The notes: generated by a model not told the origin, from the letters alone. DNA of 51,699 nt from Clostridia bacterium (GCA_017454675.1 JAFTCN010000052.1:1-51699), one strand, 5' to 3'. Positions 17,461 to 26,623 are shown, counted from the first letter of the stretch. Translations and numbers: made by a program.

Positions 17461-19128
17461 TCACTTCTTCTTTGGCAGCCGTGTCTTCAGGTATGCGGCG
17501 AGTGAATACACCGGAGGAAATACGCAAACGGCGAGCATCGCGACAAGCACGGAGTTGCCGAGATACGAAAACAGCGTCCTGTGCGCGGGAAGCTCGACCT
17601 CGGCCTTGACGGTGGCTTCAACCGACGGCTCAGATTCTTCGATAATCCTGCCGAAGCGGTCGGTGACCGAACTGATCCCGGTGTTGGCAGAACGCACGAC
17701 GGGCACACCGTTTTCGATCGCCCGCAGCCTCGCCTGAGCCTCGTGCATATGGAGAGCCCTGGACTCGGCGAACCACGAGTCGTTCGTCGAGAGCAGCAGT
17801 ATCTGCGCACCGTCTGCCACGCTCTCTCTAGCGAGATCCTCGTAGATCGAGTCGAAGCATATAAGACATCCTGCGGTAAACTCCCCCGAGTCGAAGACAT
17901 ATGTCCCGCTCCCCGGCTCAAGGTCTCTTTCGAGCATCGCGATCTCGGTCAGCGGAGGGACGGCCTTCTCGAAAAAGGATCTGTGAGGTATGTATTCTCC
18001 GAACGGGACCAGGTGTCTCTTTACATATGACGTGCTGTGCGTGCCGTCGGGGAGATAGATGCGGAGCACGTTCCTCGAACCGTATTCTCCGGGTTCAAAG
18101 CAGCCCGCGGCGATAACGGAGCCGGAGTTTTTGGCGACAGACGAGAGATATATGTCGGTCCCGCTGCCGTCGGTAACGTTATATGTTACCGCAGTCTCGG
18201 GCCAGACTATGATCCCGGCACCCGCCTCGGCAGCGGAAAAAGTCATGTCGGCATATTTGTCTACCGCTCCGAGCCTTGCAGCATCGTTCCATTTTTCCGT
18301 CGAAGAATAGTTCCCCTGGAGCGCGGCGGCGGTAACGCTTCCGGCCGAGGGAGAAAAGGCGATCAGCAGAAGTCCTGCGGCAAGATTTGCCGCGAAAAGC
18401 CCTGATGCCAGCGGAACGCAGATCCCAGCGCGTCCGCAGCGGATAGCGTAGGCAATGAGCGCGGACACAAGAACTATCAGAAATGAAGTGAAATAGGGTC
18501 CGAAGAACGACGACGTCATGAGGGTCGCGGTGAAGTTGCCGGCAAGCTGAGACAGCCCGAGCCTGTTCCACGGGACCCCGGTCCAGAACTGTGTTTCGAA
18601 CCACTCGAAAAGCGGAATGGCGGAAGCTGCGGCGAACGGACGGAGAAGCGACAGCCTCAGACGGCAGAACGATACCGACATCACCGCGGCGGCGAATATC
18701 AGCGCACCGCCGAGTGACCCGAGGACCGACAGCCCGATCCATCCCAGCAGAACGACAGCCAGTGCGTACCCGCGGCTCATCCCGGTCACCTCGAGCGGAT
18801 ACATGCTGAGGAACCAGTGATATATAACGATGTATTCGCTCATGAAGAATATGAAACCGTATCCGTACAGCGAGAAGAACCGGCGCAGCGGGCGGCGTTT
18901 CCGGTGATTATAGCCGCCGCTCCCCTCTCCTGCCTGTGCACGGTCGGCAATGGCGTAAATCGCGAGGCAGGCGGGAACAAGAGCGACCCATTGAAGTATC
19001 ATTCCCGGGAACGAGGGAAAGGTCTCGAAAGTCCCGGTGAGCAGTCCCGACACGACAAGAGCGAGAAACAGTCCGGCCCTGTTTCCGGGTGCTATGAACG
19101 CGTTGATCTTATCTTTCATGTCTGTCAT
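17461..19128 (-). CDS. lnt: Apolipoprotein N-acyltransferase
   Basis: About 555 residues: six to seven membrane helices in the first ~260, then a periplasm-side nitrilase domain, then a final helix. The catalytic Glu-Lys-Cys triad is recognisable in WPETAVTYNV, YVKRHLVPFGEYIPHR and CLICFDSIYED. It would add a third acyl chain to the N-terminal cysteine of lipoproteins. ATG 19128 (MTDMKDK) overlaps the end of the pseudouridine synthase gene by 20 bp; ATG 19119 is the alternative. Lnt is classically Gram-negative or actinobacterial, so its presence in a Firmicute-like genome is notable. Several lipoproteins nearby could be substrates. Confidence 0.9.
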   Translation of the reverse strand: MTDMKDKINAFIAPGNRAGLFLALVVSGLLTGTFETFPSFPGMILQWVALVPACLAIYAIADRAQAGEGSGGYNHRKRRPLRRFFSLYGYGFIFFMSEYIVIYHWFLSMYPLEVTGMSRGYALAVVLLGWIGLSVLGSLGGALIFAAAVMSVSFCRLRLSLLRPFAAASAIPLFEWFETQFWTGVPWNRLGLSQLAGNFTATLMTSSFFGPYFTSFLIVLVSALIAYAIRCGRAGICVPLASGLFAANLAAGLLLIAFSPSAGSVTAAALQGNYSSTEKWNDAARLGAVDKYADMTFSAAEAGAGIIVWPETAVTYNVTDGSGTDIYLSSVAKNSGSVIAAGCFEPGEYGSRNVLRIYLPDGTHSTSYVKRHLVPFGEYIPHRSFFEKAVPPLTEIAMLERDLEPGSGTYVFDSGEFTAGCLICFDSIYEDLARESVADGAQILLLSTNDSWFAESRALHMHEAQARLRAIENGVPVVRSANTGISSVTDRFGRIIEESEPSVEATVKAEVELPAHRTLFSYLGNSVLVAMLAVCVFPPVYSLAAYLKTRLPKKK

Positions 19129-20110
19129 CACCGCCGCCGGGATATCCGAAATCGGCGCAGAACCATATGCCGGCGGGGTCGACGGAATACTCCCTGCCAG
19201 ACAGATATCCCAGCACTCCACCGTCGCTGCCGAAGTCGAAAACCACCCTGTACGACCAGAGCGCCTGATATCTGTATCCCTTCTTTTTGTCGCAGTTTAT
19301 GACGCCGTATTTTCCGTCGCCGAGCAGCGGATGCCCTATATGCGCCATCTGTGCCCTTATCTGATGCGTGCGTCCGGTGTACAGACGGATCTCGAGCAGC
19401 GAGTTCCCGTCCCTCTTCGCCAGCGTGCGGTAGCCTGTCCTTATCTCGAGATAGCCGTCGCGCGGACGGTCGGAGATATCCACGGTGTTCCTATCGCTGT
19501 CCTTGCGCAGATATGATCGGAGAAGACCTTCCTCCGGACGCGGGATACCGTGCACCGCGCAGATGTAGTATTTCGACAGTCTTCCCTCTTTTATCAGCCG
19601 GTTCATCTCGCGCAGGGCGGCCGCGTTCTTTGCAGCAACGACGATCCCGCCCGTGTTCCGGTCGATACGGTTGCACAGGGCTGGCGCGAACGAATTCTCG
19701 GAAGCCGGATCGTATTCGCCCTTCCGGTAGAGATACGCCTTGAGGTGCGACGACAGCGTGTTCGTGTTCCCTTCCTTATCCTCGTGCACCAGGATCCCCG
19801 GACGCTTGTTCAGGAGAAGAATGTTTCCGTCCTCATACAGCACGTCGAGCTTCGGCACGATATTCTCGATGAACCCTGAGACGTCATGCTTCCCGTCCGG
19901 CGGCGGGAAAAGGTCCTCGCCGATGAAGAGCGACAGTTCGTCTCCCTCGTTAAGTACGGTCTGCGGTTCGGCTCTTTTCCGGTTCACCTTGATCTTTTTC
20001 GTCCTGATGAATTTATACATCAGTGACTGCGGGATCGACGGGAGCGCCTTGCCTATGAACTTGTCGAGCCGCTGTCCGGCGTCGTTTGGTCCGATCTTTA
20101 TCGTTCTCAT
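19109..20110 (-). CDS. RluA/RluD-family pseudouridine synthase
   Basis: 333 residues. An N-terminal S4-like RNA-binding domain (GQRLDKFIGKALPSIPQS) is followed by the catalytic domain with the active aspartate in NRIDRNTGGIVVAAK, and the later LEIRLYTGRTHQIRAQMAHIG stretch, typical of RluC/RluD. It converts uridines to pseudouridine in 23S rRNA or tRNA; exact sites cannot be named. AAAGGGAG precedes the ATG. It lies downstream of the upp terminator and overlaps lnt, with which it must share a transcript. Confidence 0.9.
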   Translation of the reverse strand: MRTIKIGPNDAGQRLDKFIGKALPSIPQSLMYKFIRTKKIKVNRKRAEPQTVLNEGDELSLFIGEDLFPPPDGKHDVSGFIENIVPKLDVLYEDGNILLLNKRPGILVHEDKEGNTNTLSSHLKAYLYRKGEYDPASENSFAPALCNRIDRNTGGIVVAAKNAAALREMNRLIKEGRLSKYYICAVHGIPRPEEGLLRSYLRKDSDRNTVDISDRPRDGYLEIRTGYRTLAKRDGNSLLEIRLYTGRTHQIRAQMAHIGHPLLGDGKYGVINCDKKKGYRYQALWSYRVVFDFGSDGGVLGYLSGREYSVDPAGIWFCADFGYPGGGDDRHER

Positions 20111-20124
20111 GTCTTCTCCCTTTA

Positions 20125-20153
20125 ATGAAAAGGGCTGCGCGAAGGGCAGCCCT
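20125..20153 (-). terminator. Terminator of upp
   Basis: On the minus strand AGGGCTGC pairs with GCAGCCCT around a 7-nt loop and is followed by TTTTCATT. It ends only ~15 bp before the rluD-family start, and no separate promoter is visible for that gene, so read-through or processing probably feeds rluD and lnt. Confidence 0.75.
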
Positions 20154-20214
20154 GTGCGCCGGCGGGATACGGAGGATTCCTTTCCCGGGTGCCGGATCGA
20201 TAAAACTCGGTAGT

Positions 20215-20844
20215 TTACTTTGTGCCGAAGATCCTGTCGCCGGCGTCGCCGAGACCGGGAACGATATACGCGTTCTCGTTGAGTCTCTCGTCCATGGCGG
20301 CGATATAGATGTCGACGTCGGGATGCTCCTTCATGACTCTGTCAGCGCCTTCCGGGCAGCCGACGAGCGCCATGAACCGGATGTTCTGGCAACCGTGGGA
20401 CTTGAGCATCGCGAGGGCGTCGCAGGCGGATCCGCCGGTCGCGAGCATCGGGTCGACGAGTATGACGATCCGGTCCTCGATATCGTGCGGGAGCTTGCAG
20501 TAATACTCGACGGGCATGTGAGTTTCGGGGTCGCGGTAGAGTCCGATATGGCCGACTTTGGCGACCGGAACGAGTTTCTGGAGTCCGTCGACCATTCCGA
20601 GCCCGGCTCTGAGTATCGGAACTATGGCAAGTTTCTTGCCCGATATCGTCTTTGCGGTCATCTTGCAGATCGGAGTCTCGATCTGAATATCCTCGAGAGG
20701 AAGGTCGCGGGTCAGCTCATATCCCATGAGCATGGCGATCTCGCTGAGCAGTTCGCGGAAATCCTTCGATCCGGTCTTTCGGTTGCGCATGATCGACAGC
20801 TTGTGCTGGATAAGAGGGTGATCGACTAAATGCAGGGTACTCAT
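20215..20844 (-). CDS. upp: Uracil phosphoribosyltransferase
   Basis: 209 residues, the exact usual length. It makes UMP from uracil and PRPP. Family sequences are clear: [19 protein letters not shown] at the start, [12 protein letters not shown], the PRPP-binding [11 protein letters not shown], and the C-terminal [13 protein letters not shown]. The ATG at 20844 is chosen by AAAGGAG 8 nt upstream; longer in-frame starts upstream lie in the leader. It appears monocistronic or leads a transcript into the pseudouridine synthase and lnt genes. Confidence 0.97.
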   Translation of the reverse strand: MSTLHLVDHPLIQHKLSIMRNRKTGSKDFRELLSEIAMLMGYELTRDLPLEDIQIETPICKMTAKTISGKKLAIVPILRAGLGMVDGLQKLVPVAKVGHIGLYRDPETHMPVEYYCKLPHDIEDRIVILVDPMLATGGSACDALAMLKSHGCQNIRFMALVGCPEGADRVMKEHPDVDIYIAAMDERLNENAYIVPGLGDAGDRIFGTK

Positions 20845-20929
20845 TTGCAGTGCTCCTTTATTTCTCATAAATATGATTACAAGCCATTGTTCCGACACCG
20901 GGCGACGCATCTTGCCTTCGTCCTTTTTT

Positions 20930-20958
20930 ATTATACTCTTTTCAATACGATATTTCAA
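20930..20958 (-). promoter_or_regulatory. Promoter of upp
   Basis: Minus strand TTGAAA (20953-20958), 17 nt, TATAAT (20930-20935), giving a leader of about 80 nt. I see no PyrR-type stem or terminator in that leader. Confidence 0.8.
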
Positions 20959-20988
20959 GTGGAAAGATATAATTTTCCCGAATTGACC

Positions 20989-21101
20989 TGACTGGCGGCG
21001 ATTTCTTTCAGCGGCAGTCACTCAGCTCAACGGACTGCGGACCGAGTTGCCCGCTGTAAGAGAGAGCCCGGCAAGGAGAACCCGCAGGTCTTTGCCGGCT
21101 C
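20989..21101. other. Unexplained GC-rich, structured intergenic stretch
   Basis: Part of a 408-bp gap between upp and the solute-binding lipoprotein. Two stem-loops stand out: TGACTG/CAGTCA (20989-21020) and a ten-pair stem with one bulged C (21064-21074 with 21092-21101) that has a small inner ACC/GGT hairpin. No open frame with a ribosome site was seen. It could be a small RNA or a degenerate terminator. I could not match it to a known riboswitch core. Confidence 0.4.
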
Positions 21102-21135
21102 TGCCGTGCTCCGTCCCGCAGCCCGGCGATTGATG

Positions 21136-21164
21136 TTGACATCATGTGAAAAATTGACTATAAT
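21136..21164 (+). promoter_or_regulatory. Consensus promoter of the solute-binding lipoprotein gene
   Basis: TTGACA (21136-21141), 17 nt, TATAAT (21159-21164), perfect at all twelve positions. The ~82-nt leader ends with GGAGG 11 nt before the ATG at 21253. Confidence 0.9.
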
Positions 21165-21252
21165 ATATATGAATTATTATTTATTCGGCAGAAAGCCCCG
21201 CACCGCGGAGGCGGAAAAACGGACAGATTAATAAACGGAGGATAATCAGAAA

Positions 21253-22713
21253 ATGAAAAAGACTGCGGCTTTAATCATTGTGCTCATGCTGCTCTTCTCC
21301 ACCGTCTCGTGCGCACGAGGCGGCAACTATCCGTCGGAGACGACCCCGTCGGCAGCCGGGACCTTAATGACTGGACCCGATGAAACTGACGGGGCGACAC
21401 CGTACGAGCTCGTGCCTAAGGAGAAATTCGGCGGACACACCTTCAAAATCTATTATCCCGATTTCGACAGTTGCTATACCGACTTCCTCGCGACCGAGTT
21501 AACGGGCGACATCCTCAACGACGAGGTGTTCGAACGCAACCGCCGAGTCGAAAACGATCTCGATATCAATATAGAGATAAACTGGGCGGCCCGAGCAGAC
21601 GTCTTCGCCAGAGTCCGCACACAGTACACTGCAGGAGATCAGGACTTCGACCTGTTCGGAGGCCACCGGGACGCGATGAACCTCTCATACGGCGGGATGC
21701 TTTACGACTTCCGGAAAATGGACGAGGTCCGTCTCGACGAGAAATGGTGGGACAGGGGCTTCACCCAGGCTATGGAGATAAACGGCTCTGTATATACCGC
21801 CTTCTCCGACGCGAGCGTCGACTGCATGCTCTTCGTTTCGTCGCTTACCTTCAACAAGAAGCTCTTTGATGATCTGAATCTCACAGAACCCTATTCCGAA
21901 GTGCGCGACGGCAGCTGGACCTACGACAAGCTGCTCTCGATAACGGCGGACTACGGCACCGATCTTAATTCCGACGGCAAGATGAAGCTCGATGACGATC
22001 TGTTCTCAATAACAGGCTGGTATGCCGAATCGACATACAGCAGTTTCTATACGTCCGGATTCACCTTCCTCAATCGCGACGCCGGGGGCAGATACGTACT
22101 CGAATACGACGCCGAGACCGCGGGTGACATTTTCGGGAAGTCACTTGAGCTCTGGACCGCTCCCGGCGCTTATGTCGACTTCACCGGAGGAAATGAGGCT
22201 CATCAGAAACTCTATTCCGTCTTCCCCTCCGGGCGTTCGCTCTTTTGCGACATCTGTCTGAACAAGATCGGCTGGTTCTTCAAGGATATGACCGATAACT
22301 ACGGTATCATCCCCACACCGAAACTCAACGAAGATCAGGAAAGATACTTCAGCTACGGCGGATTTACGATCCCCTTCTTCCTCGTCACCGGCAATACCGA
22401 AAATCCCCACAGGACCGGAGTCATACTCGAATGCCTTGCGACCGCATCGTATGACAGCCTCAGCCCGGCAATGCTCGAGATAGTCACAAAGACGAGAAAC
22501 GTCAGAGACGCAGAGTCGGGCGAGATGGTGGAACTTATAATCAGGAACAAAATCTACCCGGCGGAAAACTTCTTCAATCTGACCGGCTTGGGAACGATAC
22601 CGAGCACGGTCGTAAAGAACCGCGTATTCATGCCTTCGATCCTCAAGGGATACAACAGCGGCGCGAATAAGGAATGGGGGAGAATCCAGGCCGAATTCGA
22701 CGCACTACAGTGA
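21253..22713 (+). CDS. Extracellular solute-binding lipoprotein (ABC transporter, orphan)
   Basis: 486 residues with a signal peptide and lipidated cysteine near residue 20 (STVSC), then a serine/threonine-rich linker and a two-lobe binding protein related to family 1 sugar-binding proteins. Around residues 235-250 there is an EF-hand-like loop DLNSDGKMKLDD (DxNxDGxxxxxD), probably a calcium site. No permease or ATPase gene is next to it, so the transporter must be encoded elsewhere or the protein has another role. The promoter is perfect consensus, suggesting high expression. The ligand cannot be inferred; a sugar or peptide is most likely. Confidence 0.8.
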   Translation: MKKTAALIIVLMLLFSTVSCARGGNYPSETTPSAAGTLMTGPDETDGATPYELVPKEKFGGHTFKIYYPDFDSCYTDFLATELTGDILNDEVFERNRRVENDLDINIEINWAARADVFARVRTQYTAGDQDFDLFGGHRDAMNLSYGGMLYDFRKMDEVRLDEKWWDRGFTQAMEINGSVYTAFSDASVDCMLFVSSLTFNKKLFDDLNLTEPYSEVRDGSWTYDKLLSITADYGTDLNSDGKMKLDDDLFSITGWYAESTYSSFYTSGFTFLNRDAGGRYVLEYDAETAGDIFGKSLELWTAPGAYVDFTGGNEAHQKLYSVFPSGRSLFCDICLNKIGWFFKDMTDNYGIIPTPKLNEDQERYFSYGGFTIPFFLVTGNTENPHRTGVILECLATASYDSLSPAMLEIVTKTRNVRDAESGEMVELIIRNKIYPAENFFNLTGLGTIPSTVVKNRVFMPSILKGYNSGANKEWGRIQAEFDALQ

Positions 22714-22718
22714 AATCA

Positions 22719-24110
22719 ATGCCGTTAAATAACCGCACAGTAAACGATTTTCATAAACACAAGGGCGTCCGCACGGCGGCGATCCTCACACTCGGATGCA
22801 AAGTGAACCAGTACGAGAGCGAAGCGCTGGCGGAGGAACTGCGGCGGCTCGGGATCGAGGTCCTGACCCCCGATGATGTATGCGACTGCTATGTCATAAA
22901 CACATGTTCGGTGACAGCCGAGGCTGACAGAAAGTCGAGGCAGGCGATAAGAAAGCTGCGCCGCAAAAATCCCGAAGCCCTCGTCATCGCTGCGGGATGT
23001 GTCGCTCAGCGCGAACCGGAGGCGCTCTCTGCGATCCCCGGAGTCGACTATGTCATCGGCAACGAGGCAAAGGTTCGCGACGCCGTCGCGGCTGTGATGG
23101 CGGGCCGTCCGGGAGACGGTCTGCCCGTCGTTCTGTCGCGCGATCTGTCGTCGGCTCCATTCGAGCGCATCGCGACTTCGGCGTTCCCACGGACTCGCAG
23201 ATATATCAAGATCGAAGACGGCTGCGAGAACCGCTGCGCCTACTGCGCCATACCCGACGCCAGGGGAAGTATAAGGTCGAAACCGCGCGAGGATATCGTG
23301 AGTGAAGTCCGCGCGCATATCGAAGCCGGCTGCCGCGAGATCGTACTAACGGGGATCGAGACCGCGTCGTACGGAAAAGACACCGGGGATGACCTTGTCT
23401 CCCTGCTTTCCGCGCTGGATTCGGTATGTCCGGAGGGCAGCTGCCGCTTCCGTCTCTCGTCGCTCTCTCCGCTTCTCTTCACTCCCGGATTCATTCGCGG
23501 GATAACCGGGATAAAGTCGCTTGCGCATCATTTCCATATTTCGGTCCAGAGCGGCTCAGACGCTGTCCTTCGGCGCATGAGGCGAGGATACGGCAGGGAC
23601 GACGTATACGGCGCCATAGAAAGGCTGAGGAGCGTCTTTCCCGATATGATGTTCACCACCGACATCATCGCGGGATTTCCCGGAGAGACCGAGGAGGACT
23701 TCGCGGATACGGTGAGGCTCATTTGCGACAACCGCTTTCTGATGACTCATATATTCCCGTACTCCGAGCGTGAGGGAACGCCCGCGGCACGGATGGAAGG
23801 CAGACTGAGCGAAGAAGTCAAGCGGGAGAGGGCATCGATACTTGCGTTCGAAGCCGGAAGGACATCTCGCCGGCTCCTTGCGGATTACGTGTCCCGCAGA
23901 CCGGGGGAGGTGCTGCTCGTCGAGTCAGCCGAGGACGGGATGCTCACCGGGCACACCGGCAATTTCATCTCGGTACGTCTTCCCGACCCCGGGAGCGGAA
24001 TAAAAAGAGGTGACTTCATCGGCGTCCGCCTGACGGGAGCAGAGGGCAGTGGCAGGATCTGTTCCGCGGTTCCCGACGAAGAGCAGACCATTGCACGTCA
24101 GATTCAATAA
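22719..24110 (+). CDS. mtaB: tRNA t6A37 methylthiotransferase MtaB
   Basis: About 463 residues, radical-SAM enzyme that adds a methylthio group to N6-threonylcarbamoyladenosine at tRNA position 37. The N-terminal UPF0004 domain holds cysteines in LGCKVNQYES, NTCSVTAEAD and AAGCVAQ (first Fe-S cluster). The radical-SAM core has GCENRCAYCAIPDARG (CxxxCxxC). A C-terminal TRAM-like region follows. The start is uncertain: ATG 22719 or GTG 22710, which overlaps the stop of the preceding gene; neither has a good ribosome site, so coupled translation is likely. Confidence 0.9.
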   Translation: MPLNNRTVNDFHKHKGVRTAAILTLGCKVNQYESEALAEELRRLGIEVLTPDDVCDCYVINTCSVTAEADRKSRQAIRKLRRKNPEALVIAAGCVAQREPEALSAIPGVDYVIGNEAKVRDAVAAVMAGRPGDGLPVVLSRDLSSAPFERIATSAFPRTRRYIKIEDGCENRCAYCAIPDARGSIRSKPREDIVSEVRAHIEAGCREIVLTGIETASYGKDTGDDLVSLLSALDSVCPEGSCRFRLSSLSPLLFTPGFIRGITGIKSLAHHFHISVQSGSDAVLRRMRRGYGRDDVYGAIERLRSVFPDMMFTTDIIAGFPGETEEDFADTVRLICDNRFLMTHIFPYSEREGTPAARMEGRLSEEVKRERASILAFEAGRTSRRLLADYVSRRPGEVLLVESAEDGMLTGHTGNFISVRLPDPGSGIKRGDFIGVRLTGAEGSGRICSAVPDEEQTIARQIQ

Positions 24111-24127
24111 GTAAAGGTTTGATCATT

Positions 24128-26623
24128 ATGGACGACCGAAAAGTACAATACGGAACGGTATCGAATTTCAGATATTTCGACCTTCAGTCTCTCAAGCAGG
24201 TATCCGACGATCTTGACCTCGGACTGTCCCCGGGAGGGATGGACTGGCTACGCAGGCTGTATCTTGAGGACAGGACCGACCCGAACGTCTCATCACTGCG
24301 CTTCGACGCAGCGCTGATCCATCATTACTGCACGCTCCCGGACTCGGATGCGGTGTGCTCGGCTGAGTCTTCTGACCCGGCTCTGACCTCACTCTTCGGC
24401 CGCATAACCGGAAGATACGCGAAAAAAGCAGGCAGCGAAGCACCGCCGGACCTACACTCTCTCTGCCTTTTCGCCGCGACCGGAAACACAGGCGGCGGAC
24501 CGGAGGCCGGACCCGACGGCGGATGCAGGAACGTCCGTATGTCGGTCTTCCGCAACTCGGCACCGGTATTTCCGCCTCCGGTTCCGCCAGGATGCCGCAC
24601 CTTCCTCTTTACCGCCGTAACAGGCGGCGGAGCAGTCACCCTGTCGGTCTCTGACCCTGCCGATGTCTTCCCCGGATCAGTATATCCGGGAGGAAGCAGG
24701 CTTCCTGCGGCTGGACATCGCGATACGGCAGGATTTCTCGTTTATCCCGCACCAGGAGCGGATATCAGAAGATTCCTATCGGACGCTCCGTCCGCCGTCG
24801 GCGCCTTTCTGTCTTCACATCCGGGAAGCAGCTGCATACGGCTCGGAGAGCGCGGATTCGCGAGGGACGTGTTCCCGCTGATGTCCGGAGCCGTGATCGA
24901 CTGCGCGGCATTCTCCGAAATTTTCCGTGGTGAGAAGGATCTCCCCGAGGCCGTTGCCGGATGCATGGCCCCCGCCGCACTCGTTATCGCGCATGAGAGC
25001 GACTCCGGTGACCTGCGACGGACTCTTGAATCGGTCTGCCCCTTCGCCGTGTCAGCGCAGGTCATGAGTGCCGCGGGCTGCCGTGACGATTATCTGTTCA
25101 TGCTGAAGAACGAATCTTTCGTATTCCCGCGAAAGAAACTAGACGCCCTCCGGTTCAGAAGGAACGTGACACTGACAGATCGCGACGGAGACGCCGGGAC
25201 TTGCGCAGGGCTTCGCGTTTATTCGGACGCTGAGTCTGATATTTCCGCCGGCTTTATTGCAGGGACCCGGGATAACAGACAGAAGATCGCGGAAGCGCTG
25301 TGCGGCAGGAATGCCGTCGCGGCGTTCGCCGCGGTAAGGCCGGACTTCCGCGGGAGCGCGGAATTCTGTGCGGTGATCGATTCGATATACCGGGAAGGCG
25401 GGAATGCCGCCGCAGGTGGTCCCGCCCCGGATGGCGGCACCCTGCCCGGACCTGCCTGTCCCCTGTTCGGGATCTCTAAAGGGAATGAGAACGGATTCGT
25501 AATCTTCTCGCGGGGGAGCTCCGGTGAGTGCGGTGAGACTCTTTCTCCCGAAGAGTGCGGGCTCACGGGCTTTGCGTCGCCGTTCCCTGACAGAAAGGAA
25601 GTTGAAGACATGACTGATGAAAAGAATGAGAGCCCGGAAGCCTCCGCACCGTTATCCGGTTTTGACGGCAGTACAGACTCAGCGGCGGCCTCCGTGACTT
25701 CCGGAAGAGGCAGGATATTCGAAGACGCCCGCGAGCTGTGCGGAAACACTCCTCTGCTCCGTGTCCATCCCGAACTGCCGGGCATACTTCTGTACAAGCT
25801 CGAACTCTTCAACCCGACGGGAAGCTCAAAATACAGAGCGGCTCTATGGATGGTGAAAAAAGCCGAGGAGCAGGGCCTGCTCGCCGTCGGTGGGACTGTC
25901 GTCGAACCTACGAGCGGCAACACCGGTATCGCCCTTGCTTCGGTATGCGTCCCGCGCGGATACCGCACGGTCATCGTGATGCCAGAGAACATGAGCGACG
26001 AGCGCAAATCGCTCCTCCGCGCATACGGAGCGGAACTCGTGCTGACTCCGGCGTCCGGCGGGATGAGCGGAGCCGTAGAGAAGGCAAAGGAACTGGTGTC
26101 GTCGATCCCCGGGGCATATATGCCCTCGCAGTTCGACAACCCATCCAACAGCGAGGCACACTTCCTAACGACAGGCCCCGAGATCTGGAACGATACGCAC
26201 GGAAACGTCGATATCATCGTAGCCGGAGTGGGCAGCGGCGGCACGCTTTGCGGAGCGGCGTCGTTTCTGAAGAAAATGAAGCCGTCGGTCGTGTCTGTCG
26301 CGTGTGAGCCGGCGTCGTCGCCTCGCATCGGGAAGGGATACGCCGGGAAGCACGCGATACAGGGCATCGGTGCGAATTTCATACCCGGCAATTTCGACAG
26401 TACCGCCGTCGACAGGATCGCGTGGGTGACCGACGCCGAGGCATACGCCGAGACCGCTCATATAGCAAAGATAACCGGACTGCTGACAGGTATATCGTCG
26501 GGATGCGCTGCCCACGAGGCAAGACGCCTTGCGTCTCTCGAGGAGAACAGGGGCAGGACGGTCGTGGCCGTCCTCCCGGATTCGGGAGAGCGCTACATCT
26601 CAACCGGAGTTTTCGGCGAATGA
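24128..26623 (+). CDS. Fusion: unrecognised N-terminal half plus cysteine synthase-like PLP enzyme
   Basis: 831 residues. Residues ~530-831 form a complete O-acetylserine sulfhydrylase-type enzyme: PLP lysine K568 (NPTGSSKYR), PTSGNTG near 594-600, VGSGGTLCG near 701-709, LLTGISSGC near 785-793, and PDSGERY at 817-823. The first ~490 residues are unlike any CysK; residues 29-68 and later segments faintly recall the linker and AIRS-type domains of PurL, low confidence. A ribosome site (AAAGGAAG) and ATG (25610, residue 495) lie exactly at the boundary and would give a stand-alone 337-aa CysK. Start ATG 24128 has AAAGG 10 nt upstream. It sits 17 bp after mtaB. Confidence 0.8.
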   Translation: MDDRKVQYGTVSNFRYFDLQSLKQVSDDLDLGLSPGGMDWLRRLYLEDRTDPNVSSLRFDAALIHHYCTLPDSDAVCSAESSDPALTSLFGRITGRYAKKAGSEAPPDLHSLCLFAATGNTGGGPEAGPDGGCRNVRMSVFRNSAPVFPPPVPPGCRTFLFTAVTGGGAVTLSVSDPADVFPGSVYPGGSRLPAAGHRDTAGFLVYPAPGADIRRFLSDAPSAVGAFLSSHPGSSCIRLGERGFARDVFPLMSGAVIDCAAFSEIFRGEKDLPEAVAGCMAPAALVIAHESDSGDLRRTLESVCPFAVSAQVMSAAGCRDDYLFMLKNESFVFPRKKLDALRFRRNVTLTDRDGDAGTCAGLRVYSDAESDISAGFIAGTRDNRQKIAEALCGRNAVAAFAAVRPDFRGSAEFCAVIDSIYREGGNAAAGGPAPDGGTLPGPACPLFGISKGNENGFVIFSRGSSGECGETLSPEECGLTGFASPFPDRKEVEDMTDEKNESPEASAPLSGFDGSTDSAAASVTSGRGRIFEDARELCGNTPLLRVHPELPGILLYKLELFNPTGSSKYRAALWMVKKAEEQGLLAVGGTVVEPTSGNTGIALASVCVPRGYRTVIVMPENMSDERKSLLRAYGAELVLTPASGGMSGAVEKAKELVSSIPGAYMPSQFDNPSNSEAHFLTTGPEIWNDTHGNVDIIVAGVGSGGTLCGAASFLKKMKPSVVSVACEPASSPRIGKGYAGKHAIQGIGANFIPGNFDSTAVDRIAWVTDAEAYAETAHIAKITGLLTGISSGCAAHEARRLASLEENRGRTVVAVLPDSGERYISTGVFGE

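Noticed and set aside
20845..20925. PyrR-type attenuator in the upp leader
   Set aside because: No PyrR-binding loop or terminator/antiterminator pair can be drawn in the ~80-nt leader.
25219..26391. Minus-strand open frame of 390 codons
   Set aside because: Antisense to the conserved CysK domain, low-complexity and without start signals.
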